From: Paulinella micropora
Taxonomy: Eukaryota > Cercozoa > Imbricatea > Euglyphida
Direction of reading: 5' to 3'
DNA: 32,499 nt
NCBI GenBank assembly: GCA_009731375.1
Contig: BJOX01000076.1
Location: 995,125 to 1,027,623 of the forward strand
A program made the position numbers and the translations under genes. Positions 1 through 10,531 of this stretch are shown in pieces. Position 1 is the stretch's first letter; every line of letters begins with the position of its first letter. The notes under the pieces are model-generated. The model saw nothing but the letters and a program-made list of their open reading frames with translations. It made no database searches and was not told where the DNA came from.

Positions 1-430
1 AAATGGCCACTACTCTCGACGTCGGCCCACTTATGTCACCGCTGCAGCTGGCCCGGTAGTCCTCCGTCGCCACTACCCAGTGGTGTCCTGACAAATGGGA
101 AAGGTTCAGAGACTAGACGGGAGTGGGATCTTCCTGTGTGCGGGTAGGCACATAAGCAGGGAGATCTTAAGGTATAGTCCGGCCGCCACGAAAGTGGTCG
201 CCTTGGATGAAGCTCGAGGGTTGGTGTACCCCTCGGGCCCGAGCCTTGGCGGGGCACGTGATCACGGACACGTGTCTGGGTTGGTTTTACGGCCCTCTAG
301 CCAGGGAGGGTCGTAGAACCGTCAGACTGCACAAATCCGGGGCCTAGTGCCCATTCCCAGCCCGCTACATAGTCGCTGATTGGCGGCGGGGTGGAATGGA
401 TGCCTATGTCTTCGGATATGCAGAGCTGAT
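1..430. other. GC-rich non-repetitive sequence, no gene recognised
   Basis: This is ordinary complex sequence, richer in G+C than the microsatellites that follow. It holds only short open frames (about 73 codons on each strand) with no recognisable domain. Small inverted motifs are present, such as CACGTG-containing stretches near 256-275. I see no RNA gene, splice structure or transposon end. It could be the edge of a gene lying to the left of the window. Confidence 0.5.
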
Positions 431-523
431 AGACCAAACATATCTATCTATCTATCAATATCATCTATCTTTTCTCGGGAAACCACCTCAACATGTGGTT
501 AGGTGACCGAGAAATCCACATCT

Positions 524-616
524 TCTGCGTCGCCAAAATTCCACGTTTTTTATGGGGGCTCGCCGGGCCGGCCCGGCTCGTCCGTAAAACACGTGCAAAT
601 TTTGGCTAGCCGCAGA
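524..616. repeat. 93-bp imperfect palindrome (long foldback)
   Basis: The outer arms TCTGCG...CGCAGA, the GCCAAAATT/AAATTTTGGC pair, the ACGTTTT/AAAACACGT pair and a perfect 16-bp palindromic centre (GCCGGGCCGGCCCGGC) fold into one long hairpin with a few bulges. It sits as an island between two (ATCT)n tracts. A weaker foldback (CTCGG...CCGAG) precedes it at about 474-512. It could be a small foldback element or a hairpin RNA source. The pairing is visible in the sequence; any function is unknown. Confidence 0.65.
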
Positions 617-642
617 GTATAGTAATCTAACGCTCTCTTATC

Positions 643-645
643 CTA

Positions 646-687
<42 letters not shown>

Positions 688-752
688 CCTACCTACCTAC
701 CTACCTACCTATCTATCTATCTATCTATTTATCTATCTATTCATCTATCTAA
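643..752. repeat. (ATCT)n / (CTAC)n microsatellite
   Basis: A run of ATCT units with an internal block of CTAC units, followed by a short complex island at 752-788. Confidence 0.95.
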
Positions 753-774
753 CGCGCTGGCGGCCATCGCCATA

Positions 775-1281
775 GCAGCGGGTAGATTATGTATGTATGC
801 ATGTACGTATGTATGTTATGTTATGTATGTATGTATGTATGTATGTATGTATGTATGTATGTATGTATGCATGCATGCATGCATGCATGCAAGCAGCGGG
901 TAGATTATGTATGTATGCATGTATGTATGTATGTTATGTTATGTATGTATGTATGTATGTATGTATGTATGTATGCATGCATGCAAACAGCGGGTAGATT
1001 ATGTATGTATGCATGTATGTATGTATGTTATGTTATGTATGTATGTATGTATGTATGTATGTATGTATGTATGTATGTATGTATGTATGTATGTATGTAT
1101 GTATGTATGTTTGTATGAATGCATGCATGCATGCATGCATGCATATGCATGCATGTATGTATGTATGTATGTATGTATGTATGTATGTATCGCGGAACAA
1201 TCACACTGCAGCAGATATGTATGTATGTATGTATGTATGTATGCATGTATGTATGTATGTATGTATGTATGTATGTATGTA
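775..1281. repeat. (ATGT)n/(ATGC)n microsatellite with a triplicated GCAGCGGGTAGATT island
   Basis: Long ATGT arrays contain ATGC blocks. The complex island (A)GCAGCGGGTAGATTATG, followed by a fixed microsatellite variant pattern (GCATG then GTTATGTTATG), occurs three times, starting near 775, 893 and 987. Two further unique islands lie at 1190-1217 and 1281-1332. Open frames here translate to MYVC/HTYI repeats and are artefacts of the 4-bp period. Confidence 0.92.
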
Positions 1282-1332
1282 GTGTCGATCAATAACACTA
1301 GAGCAGTGGACGGCAGCGGCTAACAAGGTGCA

Positions 1333-1333
1333 C

Positions 1334-1421
<88 letters not shown>

Positions 1422-1449
1422 GTCTGTCTATCTATCTATCTATCTATCC

Positions 1450-1500
<51 letters not shown>

Positions 1501-1538
1501 ATAGTATCTGTCTATCTGTCTATCTATCTATCTATCTG

Positions 1539-1578
<40 letters not shown>

Positions 1579-1709
1579 CCTATCCACCTAATACATATAT
1601 ATATATATAATCTATCTATCTAATCTATCTATCTACTCTATCTATCTACTCTATCTATCTAATCTATCTATCTAATTTATCTATCTAATCTATCTAATCT
1701 ATCTATCTA

Positions 1710-1753
<44 letters not shown>

Positions 1754-1797
1754 ATCCATCTATCCATCTATCTATCTATCTATCTATCTATCTATAT

Positions 1798-1841
<44 letters not shown>

Positions 1842-1930
1842 CCTATCTAATCTACCTATCTAATCTATCTATCTAATCAATCAATTATCTATCTAATCAA
1901 TCAATCAATCTATCTATCCATCTGTCTATG

Positions 1931-1986
<56 letters not shown>

Positions 1987-2073
1987 CATCTATCTACCTA
2001 CCTACCTGTCTATCTATCCATCTATCACCTACCTATCTACCTACCTAGCTACCTACCTAGCTACCTACCTATC
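1333..2073. repeat. Long interrupted (ATCT)n microsatellite
   Basis: About 740 bp of ATCT units with variant blocks: GTCT, CATC, CTAC, AATC and a short (AT)n near 1594-1608. The variant spacing suggests an old, repeatedly slipped array. Confidence 0.95.
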
Positions 2074-2124
2074 TAGCGGTTGAAGGCTAAACGAACAAAA
2101 CGTCCTGTTCCCGGTTTCTTGTCA

Positions 2125-2254
2125 CACCTTGTCATGTTCGACCTAGGTCTATCTCTTTCTTTCCTTTTTCTTTCCTTCCTTCCTTCCTTCCTTCCTTCCT
2201 TCCTTCCTTCCTGTCTCACCTTGTCATGTTCGACCTAGGTCCATCTCTTTCTTC
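2125..2254. repeat. Duplicated 38-bp island flanking a (TTCC)n tract
   Basis: An island containing CCTTGTCATGTTCGACCTAG followed by GT(C/T)(T/C)ATCTCTTTCTT occurs at 2125-2162 and again at 2217-2254, 92 bp apart, separated by CT-rich repeat. This is an instance of the island-plus-microsatellite duplication seen across the window. Confidence 0.85.
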
Positions 2255-2540
2255 ATTCCTTTCTTTCCTTTTCTTCCTTCCTTCCTTCCTTCCTTCCTTC
2301 CTTCCTTCTTCCTTTCTTCCTTTCTTCCTTTGTTCCTTCCTTCCTTCCTTCCTTCCTTCCTTCCTTTCTTTCTTTCTTTCTTTCTTTTTTCCTTCCTTCC
2401 TCTCTTTCTTCCCCCCTTTTTTTTTCTTTCTTTCTTTTCTTTTTTTCTTTTTTTCTTTCTTTTCTTTCTTTTCTTTTCTTTTCTTTTCTTTTCTTTTTCT
2501 TTCTTTTCTTTCTTTTCTTTCTTTTCTTTTCTTTTCTTTC

Positions 2541-2572
<32 letters not shown>

Positions 2573-2776
2573 TTTCTTTCTTTCTTCCTCCTTCCTTCCT
2601 TCCTTTCTTTTCTTTCTTTTCTTTCTTTTCTTTCTTCTTTCTTCTTTCTTTTCTTTCTTCTTTCTTATTTCTTTCTTTCTTTTTTTCTTTCTGTCTTCCT
2701 TTCGTTTGTTGTTTCTCTCTTTCTCTCTTTCTCTTTTGCTACTTTAGTATTGTTGTTTCTTTCTTTCTTCTTCTTT
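2155..2776. repeat. Homopyrimidine (TTCC)n/(TTTC)n tract
   Basis: Roughly 600 bp that is nearly pure C/T on the plus strand, interrupted only by the duplicated island. Mirror-repeat stretches of this kind can form triplex (H-DNA). The long open frames encode F/S/L runs and are not genes. Confidence 0.95.
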
Positions 2777-2779
2777 TTT

Positions 2780-2780
2780 G

Positions 2781-2811
<31 letters not shown>

Positions 2812-2859
2812 TTGTTGTTGTTTTTGTTGTTGTTGTTGTTGTTGAGTCCACGCTGCACC

Positions 2860-2938
<79 letters not shown>
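2780..2938. repeat. (GTT)n followed by (ATT)n trinucleotide arrays
   Basis: GTT units at 2780-2843, a 16-bp island, then ATT units at about 2860-2938. Both are simple repeats. Confidence 0.95.
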
Positions 2939-2939
<1 letters not shown>

Positions 2940-2966
2940 TGCAGCCCGCACCTGAGTCAAGGACAC

Positions 2967-3012
<46 letters not shown>

Positions 3013-3038
3013 CTCTATCTATCTATCTACCTACCTAC

Positions 3039-3119
<81 letters not shown>
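2967..3119. repeat. (ATCT)n microsatellite
   Basis: ATCT units with a short CTAC block in the middle. Confidence 0.95.
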
Positions 3120-3303
3120 AGCAGCAGCAAGAACAACAGCAACGAAGACAACAACAACAAGAACAACAGAAACAGCAACAGCAACAGCAACATCAACAAC
3201 ATCAACAACAACAATGAAGACAACAACAACAACAACAACAACAAGGCAACTGACCTTAACTTACTCTTATTGTTGTTATTGTTGTTGTTGTTGTTGTTGT
3301 TGC
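3120..3303. repeat. (AAC/CAG)n array opposed to (GTT)n: trinucleotide foldback
   Basis: CAA/CAG/AAC triplets (3120-3245) are followed 25 bp later by GTT triplets (3265-3303), so the two arms are complementary and can form a hairpin. The open frame would encode Asn/Ser runs then Leu runs. I see no flanking coding sequence and do not call a gene. Confidence 0.85.
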
Positions 3304-3865
3304 CACTGGTATCGTTGAGTAGCCACTAGCCTCTTGCTGCGTTGGCTCTTGTTGTTGTTATTGTCGTCGTCCATGGTGATGGTGGTCATGGCGATAATGA
3401 TGATGATGATGATGTAGTTGTTTCTGAGGCTGAAGTTCAAGGCAGATTCGACAGGGTGCAAAAATAGGCTAAAAAAACAAAGAAATTTGGTATTTAGGAC
3501 GCTCCCCTAACGCAAATATTTGCGTGAATTCCAAAAAAATCATATCAGCATCAACATCGAGTCTGGGGCTAGCCACTCTGCCAATATGAGCTCCCAACTC
3601 CTTCTGGTTCCCACCAACCATGATTTATAGGGATTGCAATTCCTTGGTTGTTGTTCTTGTTGTTTAAGGTCGGGCAACAGATTTCGGCCACCTCACCTTT
3701 CGGCCAACCGTAAATACGGGGAATTTTGGGCTAAACTTTTATTTGTGGACAACAAATGTACCGTAATTACCGGCTGGCCGAAATTCTTCAACTTTGAATG
3801 ACAAATGTACCGTTATTAGGGGATAATTTGTTCTGGCTGAAATTTTTCACTTTTCCTTACATTGA
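3304..3865. other. AT-rich complex sequence with a diverged direct repeat
   Basis: No gene is seen. ACAAATGTACCGT(A/T)ATTA, followed by a G-rich stretch and (C)TGGC(C/T)GAAATT, occurs twice (3752-3795 and 3801-3855) as two diverged tandem units. CTTTCGGCC/TTTCGGCCA motifs occur nearby (about 3682-3705). Short (GTT) and (ATG) runs lie at the left edge (3348-3418). It may be a fragment of an unrecognised transposon. Confidence 0.5.
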
Positions 3866-3923
3866 TTATCTATCTATCTATCTTCTATCTATCGAATCTA
3901 TCGAATCTATCTAATCTATCTAC

Positions 3924-3972
<49 letters not shown>

Positions 3973-3980
3973 CTATCTAT

Positions 3981-4035
<55 letters not shown>

Positions 4036-4053
4036 CCTATCTATCTATCTATC
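3866..4053. repeat. (ATCT)n microsatellite, left arm of a large inverted repeat
   Basis: ATCT units. The complementary (GATA)n array lies 250 bp away at 4307-4502, so the two tracts could pair around the island between them. Confidence 0.95.
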
Positions 4054-4310
4054 TTTGCTGCAGGTGGCGAGTGCAGGCTGGACTGGCAGCTGACCTTACA
4101 GAAATGCTTGTCAAAGAGGAAGCTAGAACTGCAGCAGAGAGAACACTGCGAGCTGAACCAGCTGCACAGCGAGCTTCAGGTAGGACAGCTAGAGGAAGCT
4201 AGAACTGCAGCAGAGAGAAAGCTGCGAGCTGAACCAGCTGCAGTCTATCTTTCTATCTATCTATCTATCTATCTCAAGTTGCAGAGGGAGCTGCGGGTAG
4301 GACAGCTAGA
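4054..4310 (+). other. Complex island with a 76-bp tandem duplication; coiled-coil-like translation
   Basis: A block around GAGGAAGCTAGAACTGCAGC and CTGCGAGCTGAACCAGCTGC is repeated at 4116 and 4192 (period 76), with a shorter third echo of GTAGGACAGCTAGA at 4296. One plus frame reads as a Leu/Glu/Gln/Arg-rich heptad-like peptide (about 60 residues, including RKLELQQRE and EEARTAAERKLRAE), as in a coiled-coil exon fragment. The 76-bp period is not a multiple of three, so the two copies are read in different frames. This could be a captured exon fragment or chance; no start or splice structure is evident. Confidence 0.4.
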
Positions 4311-4315
4311 TAGAT

Positions 4316-4407
<92 letters not shown>

Positions 4408-4428
4408 GTAGGTAGGTAGGTAGGTAAG

Positions 4429-4500
<72 letters not shown>

Positions 4501-4502
4501 GA
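4307..4502. repeat. (GATA)n microsatellite
   Basis: GATA units with an internal GGTA block. The array grows directly out of the island's own end (ACAGCTAGATAGATA), which suggests slippage seeded by the island sequence. Confidence 0.95.
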
Positions 4503-4614
4503 TACAATAACAACAACGACAACGACAACAACAACAACAGCGAGGATGACATGAGAGAAGATGTTAATACTATGAGTTTGATGCGAGGCGAGATAAGAGA
4601 AAGTTTAGCTGCAG

Positions 4615-4662
<48 letters not shown>

Positions 4663-4687
4663 GAAAAGATGGCAGTTGGATGAGGAT
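4503..4687. repeat. Short (AAC)n and (GA)n runs
   Basis: An AAC-rich stretch (4503-4542), a 70-bp complex island and a (GA)n run (about 4616-4667). No gene is supported. Confidence 0.85.
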
Positions 4688-4736
4688 TTATGTATGTATG
4701 TATGCATATATGTATGTATATATGTATGTATGTATG

Positions 4737-4767
<31 letters not shown>

Positions 4768-4976
4768 GAATGTATGTATGTATGTATGTATGCATGTATG
4801 TATGTATGTATGTATGTATGTATGTATGTATGTATGCATGTATGTATGTATGTATGTATGCGTGTATGTATGCATGCATGCATGTATGTATGTATGTATG
4901 TATGTATGTATGTATGTGCGATGTTCGGGGTACGGAATCAAGAGGAATGTATGTATGTATGTATGTATGTATGTAT
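4688..4976. repeat. (ATGT)n microsatellite with (AT)n core
   Basis: ATGT units with ATGC variants and a TATATA core at about 4738-4766. A GTGCGATxT motif recurs at 4916-4924 and 4977-4985, again marking duplicated array ends. Confidence 0.93.
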
Positions 4977-5002
4977 GTGCGATTTGATGGCGTAAGGTAG
5001 GT

Positions 5003-5318
5003 GAGATGAGATGTGAGATGAGATGATGAGATGAGATGAGGTGAGATGAGGTGAGATGAGATGAGATGAGATGAGATGAGGTGAGATGAGGTGAGGTGAG
5101 GTGAGGTGAGATGAGGTGAGATGTGAGATGAGGTGAGATGAGATGAGATGAGATGAGATGAGATGAGATGAGGTGAGGTGAGATGAGATGAGGTGAGGTG
5201 AGGTGAGATGAGATGAGATGAGATGAGATGAGATGAGATGAGGTGAGGTGAGGTGAGATGAGGTGAGATGAGATGAGATGAGATGAGATGAGATGAGATG
5301 AGATGAGAGGACATGGGG
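5003..5318. repeat. (GATGA/GGTGA)n pentanucleotide array
   Basis: About 315 bp of 5-bp units GATGA alternating with GGTGA. A 5-bp period stays open in several frames, giving an SSHLI/SPHLT translation that is not a gene. It runs into G-rich sequence and then the first assembly gap. Confidence 0.95.
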
Positions 5319-5322
5319 TGGG

Positions 5323-5479
5323 NNNNNNNNNNNNNNNNNNNNNNNNNNNNNNNNNNNNNNNNNNNNNNNNNNNNNNNNNNNNNNNNNNNNNNNNNNNNNN
5401 NNNNNNNNNNNNNNNNNNNNNNNNNNNNNNNNNNNNNNNNNNNNNNNNNNNNNNNNNNNNNNNNNNNNNNNNNNNNNNN
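5323..5479. other. Assembly gap (157 N) in G-rich sequence
   Basis: Unresolved bases flanked by ATGGGGTGGG on the left and GGGAGGGTTGGAGGTGG on the right, so the missing sequence is probably G-rich on the plus strand and may form quadruplexes. Confidence 0.95.
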
Positions 5480-5518
5480 GGGAGGGTTGGAGGTGGAGGT
5501 GGAGGTGAGATGAGATAA

Positions 5519-5578
5519 GGCCTACCTACCTACCTACCTACCTACCTACCTATCGATCTGTTTTCAGGCAACCAAATT

Positions 5579-5643
<65 letters not shown>

Positions 5644-5696
5644 TTATGTATCTATCTGCGCCTTGCATGGCCAAACACAAGTTTCTGTCTATCTAT

Positions 5697-5766
<70 letters not shown>

Positions 5767-5953
5767 GTCTGTCTGTCTATCTGTCTATCTGTCTATCCAT
5801 CCATCTATCCACCTACCTACCTACCCACCTACCTACCTACCTACCTATCTATTACCTATCTATTTCTAGGCAACAAAGTATCTTCATCTTTCATGGTCAA
5901 TCACAAGACAGAGGCTATCTATTGCATCAATCCGAGAGCAAATGGCGAAGGTT

Positions 5954-6024
<71 letters not shown>

Positions 6025-6090
6025 GTCTGTCTATCTATCAATATGTCTGTCTATCCATCTATCCATCTATCTGTCTATCCATCTATCCAT

Positions 6091-6123
<33 letters not shown>

Positions 6124-6140
6124 CATGTATCCACTATCCA

Positions 6141-6180
<40 letters not shown>

Positions 6181-6223
6181 ATCTCTATCTATCTATCTAT
6201 CTATCTATCTATCCATCTATCCA

Positions 6224-6266
<43 letters not shown>
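5519..6266. repeat. (CTAC)n and (ATCT)n arrays with related short islands
   Basis: A CTAC block (5519-5552), then long ATCT arrays. Islands at 5554-5577, 5653-5685 and 5868-5957 resemble one another: AGGCAAC(A/C)AA, CATGG(C/T)CAA(A/T)CACAAG and TTTCT(A/G)TCTATC. They appear to be diverged copies of one sequence broken up by microsatellite. Confidence 0.88.
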
Positions 6267-6267
<1 letters not shown>

Positions 6268-6269
<2 letters not shown>

Positions 6270-6333
6270 CTATACAGATACCCACTGAGCGTATTGTAGA
6301 GCCTGCATCTATCTATCTATCTATCTATCTATG

Positions 6334-6382
<49 letters not shown>

Positions 6383-6439
6383 CTATACAGATACCCACAG
6401 ATAGATCTGCAGGCTCTACAATACGCTCAATCTATCTAT

Positions 6440-6489
<50 letters not shown>

Positions 6490-6526
6490 CTATACAGATA
6501 CCCACTGAGCGTATTGTAGAGCCTGC

Positions 6527-6580
<54 letters not shown>

Positions 6581-6585
6581 TTATA

Positions 6586-6675
<90 letters not shown>

Positions 6676-6729
6676 GCTAGCTATCTATCTCTATACAGAT
6701 ACCCAGTGAGCGTATTGTAGAGCCTGCAG
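6268..6729. repeat. Four copies of one 41-bp island, one partly inverted, in (ATCT)n
   Basis: CTCTATACAGATACCCA(C/G) followed by TGAGCGTATTGTAGAGCCTG occurs at 6268-6308, 6488-6528 and 6689-6729. At 6381-6430 the first half is in direct orientation but the second half is the exact reverse complement (CAGGCTCTACAATACGCTCA). The copies are separated by (ATCT)n of varying length. Confidence 0.93.
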
Positions 6730-6742
6730 ACATGGACATGGT

Positions 6743-6744
6743 AA

Positions 6745-6802
<58 letters not shown>
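6743..6802. repeat. (GATA)n microsatellite
   Basis: GATA units directly beyond the fourth island, complementary to the (ATCT)n on its left, forming an inverted arrangement. Confidence 0.95.
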
Positions 6803-7298
6803 GAGATGTCGCAAAGGAATGTAGTCCTTGCAAAGGAACGCAGTTTCACATCAAACAGTAATTTGTGTACTGTGCATGTGTCCGGGATGGGAATCACGGG
6901 TAGACTGTGTTCTGGAAAAAGAAGAGGAGGAAGGACGTTGAAGAAAAAGGCAATCTAGGAATGGAGAGTGGGAGGATAAGGAAGAAGAGAAAGAAAAGGA
7001 AGCCGTTAGTCCAAGTGTTTTGAGCACCGTAAGCTTGCGCAAGCTACAATGATGACATTGTATGAGGCCTAAACCCCCGCAGGGACCTAGCCCGGGCTAT
7101 GCAACACTGGACGGCTATGATGGAATGCAGTCACCAATACGGACTAGAGGAAGATTAGTCCAATTTTTGACTGCACAGGAGCGATAAATCGCAAAAGAGC
7201 AACGAGCTACGCAGGAGGATAGCTTGAAGCAAAGGGATTTGGATTGGGGATGGGAAAAACCCAAGGCGCGGAAACATCGATGAACAGAGAACGATACC
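6803..7298. other. Complex sequence, no gene recognised
   Basis: About 500 bp of non-repetitive sequence. Purine-rich stretches (6915-7000) and short open frames on both strands are present, but no domain, RNA or transposon end is recognised. It is one of the longest non-simple stretches in the left third of the window. Confidence 0.45.
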
Positions 7299-7397
<99 letters not shown>

Positions 7398-7398
7398 A
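7299..7398. repeat. (GATA)n microsatellite
   Basis: About 25 uninterrupted GATA units. Confidence 0.95.
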
Positions 7399-7489
7399 GA
7401 TTATACATACATACACACGTGCATACATACATACATACATGCGTACATGCACACTCTCACACCATTCACAAACACTCACACACACACAA

Positions 7490-7545
<56 letters not shown>

Positions 7546-7692
7546 CACATACATAGACCCATTTCTTGTAGGAAGGATATCTCTCATTGTCAAGCAGTCA
7601 AACATAGATACATCATTGCTACATACCTACATCTATCTATCCAGCGTCTTGCTATTTCGCATCAAACATATATACAACATACCTACATACCT

Positions 7693-7723
<31 letters not shown>

Positions 7724-7990
7724 CATATATATATATATGTATATAAATACATATATATATACATATATATATGTAGTAGTTATACACATTCTCATATTAT
7801 TGTGTAAGATCTGTCAAGATTAAACATAGATACAACATACCTACATACCTACACACACACACACACACACGCATGCATACATATTAGTAGTTATACACAT
7901 TCTCACATTCTTGTATCAGATCCGTCAAGCAGACAAGAGTCTCTCTATTTCGCATCAAGCATAGATACACATAACATACATTACATACGT
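7399..7990. repeat. (CA)n/(TA)n/(ATAC)n region with duplicated island
   Basis: ATAC, CA and TA runs enclose related islands. TAGTAGTTATACACATTCTC followed by AGATC(T/C)GTCAAG occurs at 7773-7822 and 7885-7930. A TTTCGCATCAA(A/G)CATA motif and the string ACATACCTACATACCTACAC recur near 7655-7695, 7825-7855 and 7950. These are diverged units of roughly 110-170 bp. Confidence 0.82.
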
Positions 7991-8415
7991 TACATACATA
8001 CATAGATACATACATACATACATACATACATATAATACATGCACGCTGCTAGGCCTGCTACGTAATTCGGAAAAGCACAACATGATTACATACATGCATG
8101 TATTATATGTATGTATGTATGTATGTTTGTATGCATGTATGTATGTATGTATGTATGTATGTATACTCACTACATACCTACAGACAACCAAACCGCACAC
8201 ATGCATACACATGTAGTTACAGATACATCTCGGAGTGTATGTATGTACATGTGTATGTATGTATGTATGTATGTGCATCTGTTCCTATGTATGTATGTAT
8301 GTATGTATGTGTGTGTATGTATGTATGTATGTATATATGTATCTGTCTACGTATATCTGTATTCATGTTCGTATGTATGTATGTATGTATGTATGTATGT
8401 ATTCATGTATATATG
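7991..8415. repeat. (ATAC)n and (ATGT)n microsatellites, interrupted
   Basis: ATAC units up to about 8040, an island, then ATGT arrays broken by small islands. The orientation changes from ATAC to ATGT across 8041-8105. Confidence 0.88.
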
Positions 8416-8476
8416 TCGTACCCAGGATCTCTCACTATCAAGCAGTCAGCATTCTCACTCTTTCACATCCACGGCG

Positions 8477-8734
8477 ACATCTACCCACTTACTTTCTCCC
8501 GGTGGCACCTGCCCGCCACCACTGACCTCATCTACCCACTTACTTTCTCCCGGTGGCACCTGCCTGCCACCGCTGACCTCATCTACCCACTTACTTTCTC
8601 CCGGTGGCACCTGCCTGCCACCGCTGACCTCATCTTGCTCGTCGTTTTCTCCCGGTGGCACCTGCCCGCCACCACTGACCTCATCCACCCACTTCGTTTC
8701 TCCCGGTGGCGGCGCCTGTTCGCCACCGCTGACC
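8477..8734. repeat. 51-bp minisatellite, five units
   Basis: Units at 8477-8527, 8528-8578, 8579-8629, 8630-8680 and 8681-8734 (the last is 54 bp). Each holds TTTCTCCCGGTGGC followed by GCCACC(A/G)CTGACC, so every unit contains the inverted pair GGTGGC...GCCACC; in the fifth unit the stem is lengthened to GGTGGCG...CGCCACC. As 51 is three times 17, several frames stay open, giving a 17-residue repeat (plus frame FSRWHLPAT..., another plus frame SPGGTCPPPLTSSTHLL, minus frame GESKWVDEVSGGRQVPP). No start, splice or codon evidence picks one frame. Confidence 0.92.
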
Positions 8735-8749
8735 GGATCTTTCTCGGCA

Positions 8750-8860
8750 CCTCAGCAGCAGCAGCAGCACCAGCAGCAGCAGCATCACGCATTGTCTGGC
8801 TTCAGCTACTCGCTGAGTACTACAGAGCTTTCTGGCAAGATCGCGGTGCATACACACATA
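8750..8860. other. CAG-rich stretch and short island after the minisatellite
   Basis: CAG triplets (8752-8785) could encode Gln/His or Ala runs, followed by about 60 bp of complex sequence. All plus frames remain open from the minisatellite into this part, so a small coding exon at 8430-8860 is possible but unproven. The motif ACTACAGA followed by A(G/A)(C/T)T or AATCTCT, with (T/A)(G/A)GCAAGA, recurs at 8817-8842 and 8909-8935. Confidence 0.35.
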
Positions 8861-9706
8861 CATATATATATACGTATATACATACATACATACATACATA
8901 CATAGATTACTACAGAAATCTCTAGCAAGAGCGTGGTATATACATACATACATACATACATATACATACATACAGTAGTAGTATATCATACATACATACA
9001 TACATACATACATACATACATACAGTATTACATCATACATACATATAATAATACATACATACATACATACATACATACATACATACCATGCATGCACATA
9101 CATACATACATACATGCATACATACATACATACATGCATACATACATACATACATACATACATACAGTAGTATTACATACATATAATAATACATACATAC
9201 ATACATACATACATACATACATACATGCATGCATGCATACATACATACATACATACATACATACATACATACATACATACATGCATGCATGCATATACAT
9301 ACATACATACATACATACATGCATGCATACATACATACCTACATACATACATATATATACATACATACATACATACACACATACATACATACATGCATAC
9401 ATACATACATACATACATACATACATACATACATACATGCATACATACATACATACATACAATGGACATACATACATGCATACATGCATACATACATACA
9501 TACATACATACACACATATATACATACATACACACATACATACATATACATGCATACATACATACATACATACATGCATGCATGCATGCATACATACATG
9601 CATATGCATGCACACATACATACATACATACATACATGCATGCATGCTTTCATACATATATACACACACATACATACATACATACATACATACATACATA
9701 CATAGA

Positions 9707-9737
<31 letters not shown>

Positions 9738-9993
9738 CATGCATACATATATGCATACATACATACATGCATACATACATGCATACATACATACATACAT
9801 ACATACATACATGCATGCATGCATGCATGCATACATACATACACACACATACATACATACATAAATGCATATATACATACATACATAAATACATACATAC
9901 ATACATACATGCATGCATGCATGCATGCATACATAACACACATATACATATATACATATATACATACATACATACATACATACATACATACAT
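8856..9993. repeat. Very long (ATAC)n array with (ATGC) blocks
   Basis: Over 1.1 kb of ACAT/GCAT units with scattered variants (CAGTAGTA(T), CATATATA, ACACAC). Open frames of 335 and 425 codons here encode MYVC/HTYI repeats and are not genes. CAGTA(G)TATTACAT-like interruptions near 8973, 9024 and 9167 suggest internal duplication. Confidence 0.95.
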
Positions 9994-10221
9994 AACGCAC
10001 AGTCCCCTATTACAACAGAACAGCGCAGGCAGCAAACCTCAACCTAAGCTACAGAAACATACATGCATACATGCATACATGCATACATATATACATACAT
10101 GCATACATACATACATACATACATACATACTTACTTACTTACTTACTTACTTACTTAACGTAAAGTCCCCTATTACAACAGAACAGTGCAGGCAGCAAAC
10201 CTCAACCTAAGCTACAGAAAC
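9994..10221. repeat. Duplicated 65-bp island with (ATAC)n and (TTAC)n between
   Basis: The island AACG(C/T)(A)...AGTCCCCTATTACAACAGAA...GCAGGCAGCAAACCTCAACC...GCTACAGAAAC occurs at 9994-10058 and 10157-10221 with about three differences in 65. A more diverged third version (GCGTAGGCACCCACCTAAGC...) is seen at about 10290-10325. A (TTAC)n block (10131-10157) adjoins the second copy. Confidence 0.93.
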
Positions 10222-10337
10222 ATACATACATAAATACATACATACATACATACGTGTACATTATATGTATTATGCAGGCCGCTGCTGTATCAGAAAAGCG
10301 TAGGCACCCACCTAAGCTGCAGATCCTTGTCGACACA

Positions 10338-10434
10338 CACAACAACAACAACAACAACCATAACCAAAACAACAACAACAACCATAACCGCAACAACAAC
10401 AACAGCAACAACAACAACAACAACAACAACAACA
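10338..10434. repeat. (AAC)n trinucleotide array
   Basis: AAC units with CAT/CCA interruptions. Confidence 0.93.
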
Positions 10435-10440
10435 CGCGCA

Positions 10441-10491
10441 AGTCCACAAGCGGCCCCTTACACAGCCCTGGATTGCACGAGGTTTTCCTTA

Positions 10492-10531
<40 letters not shown>

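Noticed and set aside
2226-2845. 171-173-codon frames in the CT-rich tract
   Set aside because: Composition artefact: only F, S, L and P from pyrimidine repeats.
3120-3303. PolyN/polyS/polyL protein from the AAC/GTT arrays
   Set aside because: Simple-repeat translation without flanking coding sequence or start context.
8933-10210. Open frames of 335-425 codons in ATAC/ATGT and ATCT repeats
   Set aside because: A 4-bp period without stops stays open in all frames; translations are pure MYVC, HTYI or LSIY repeats.
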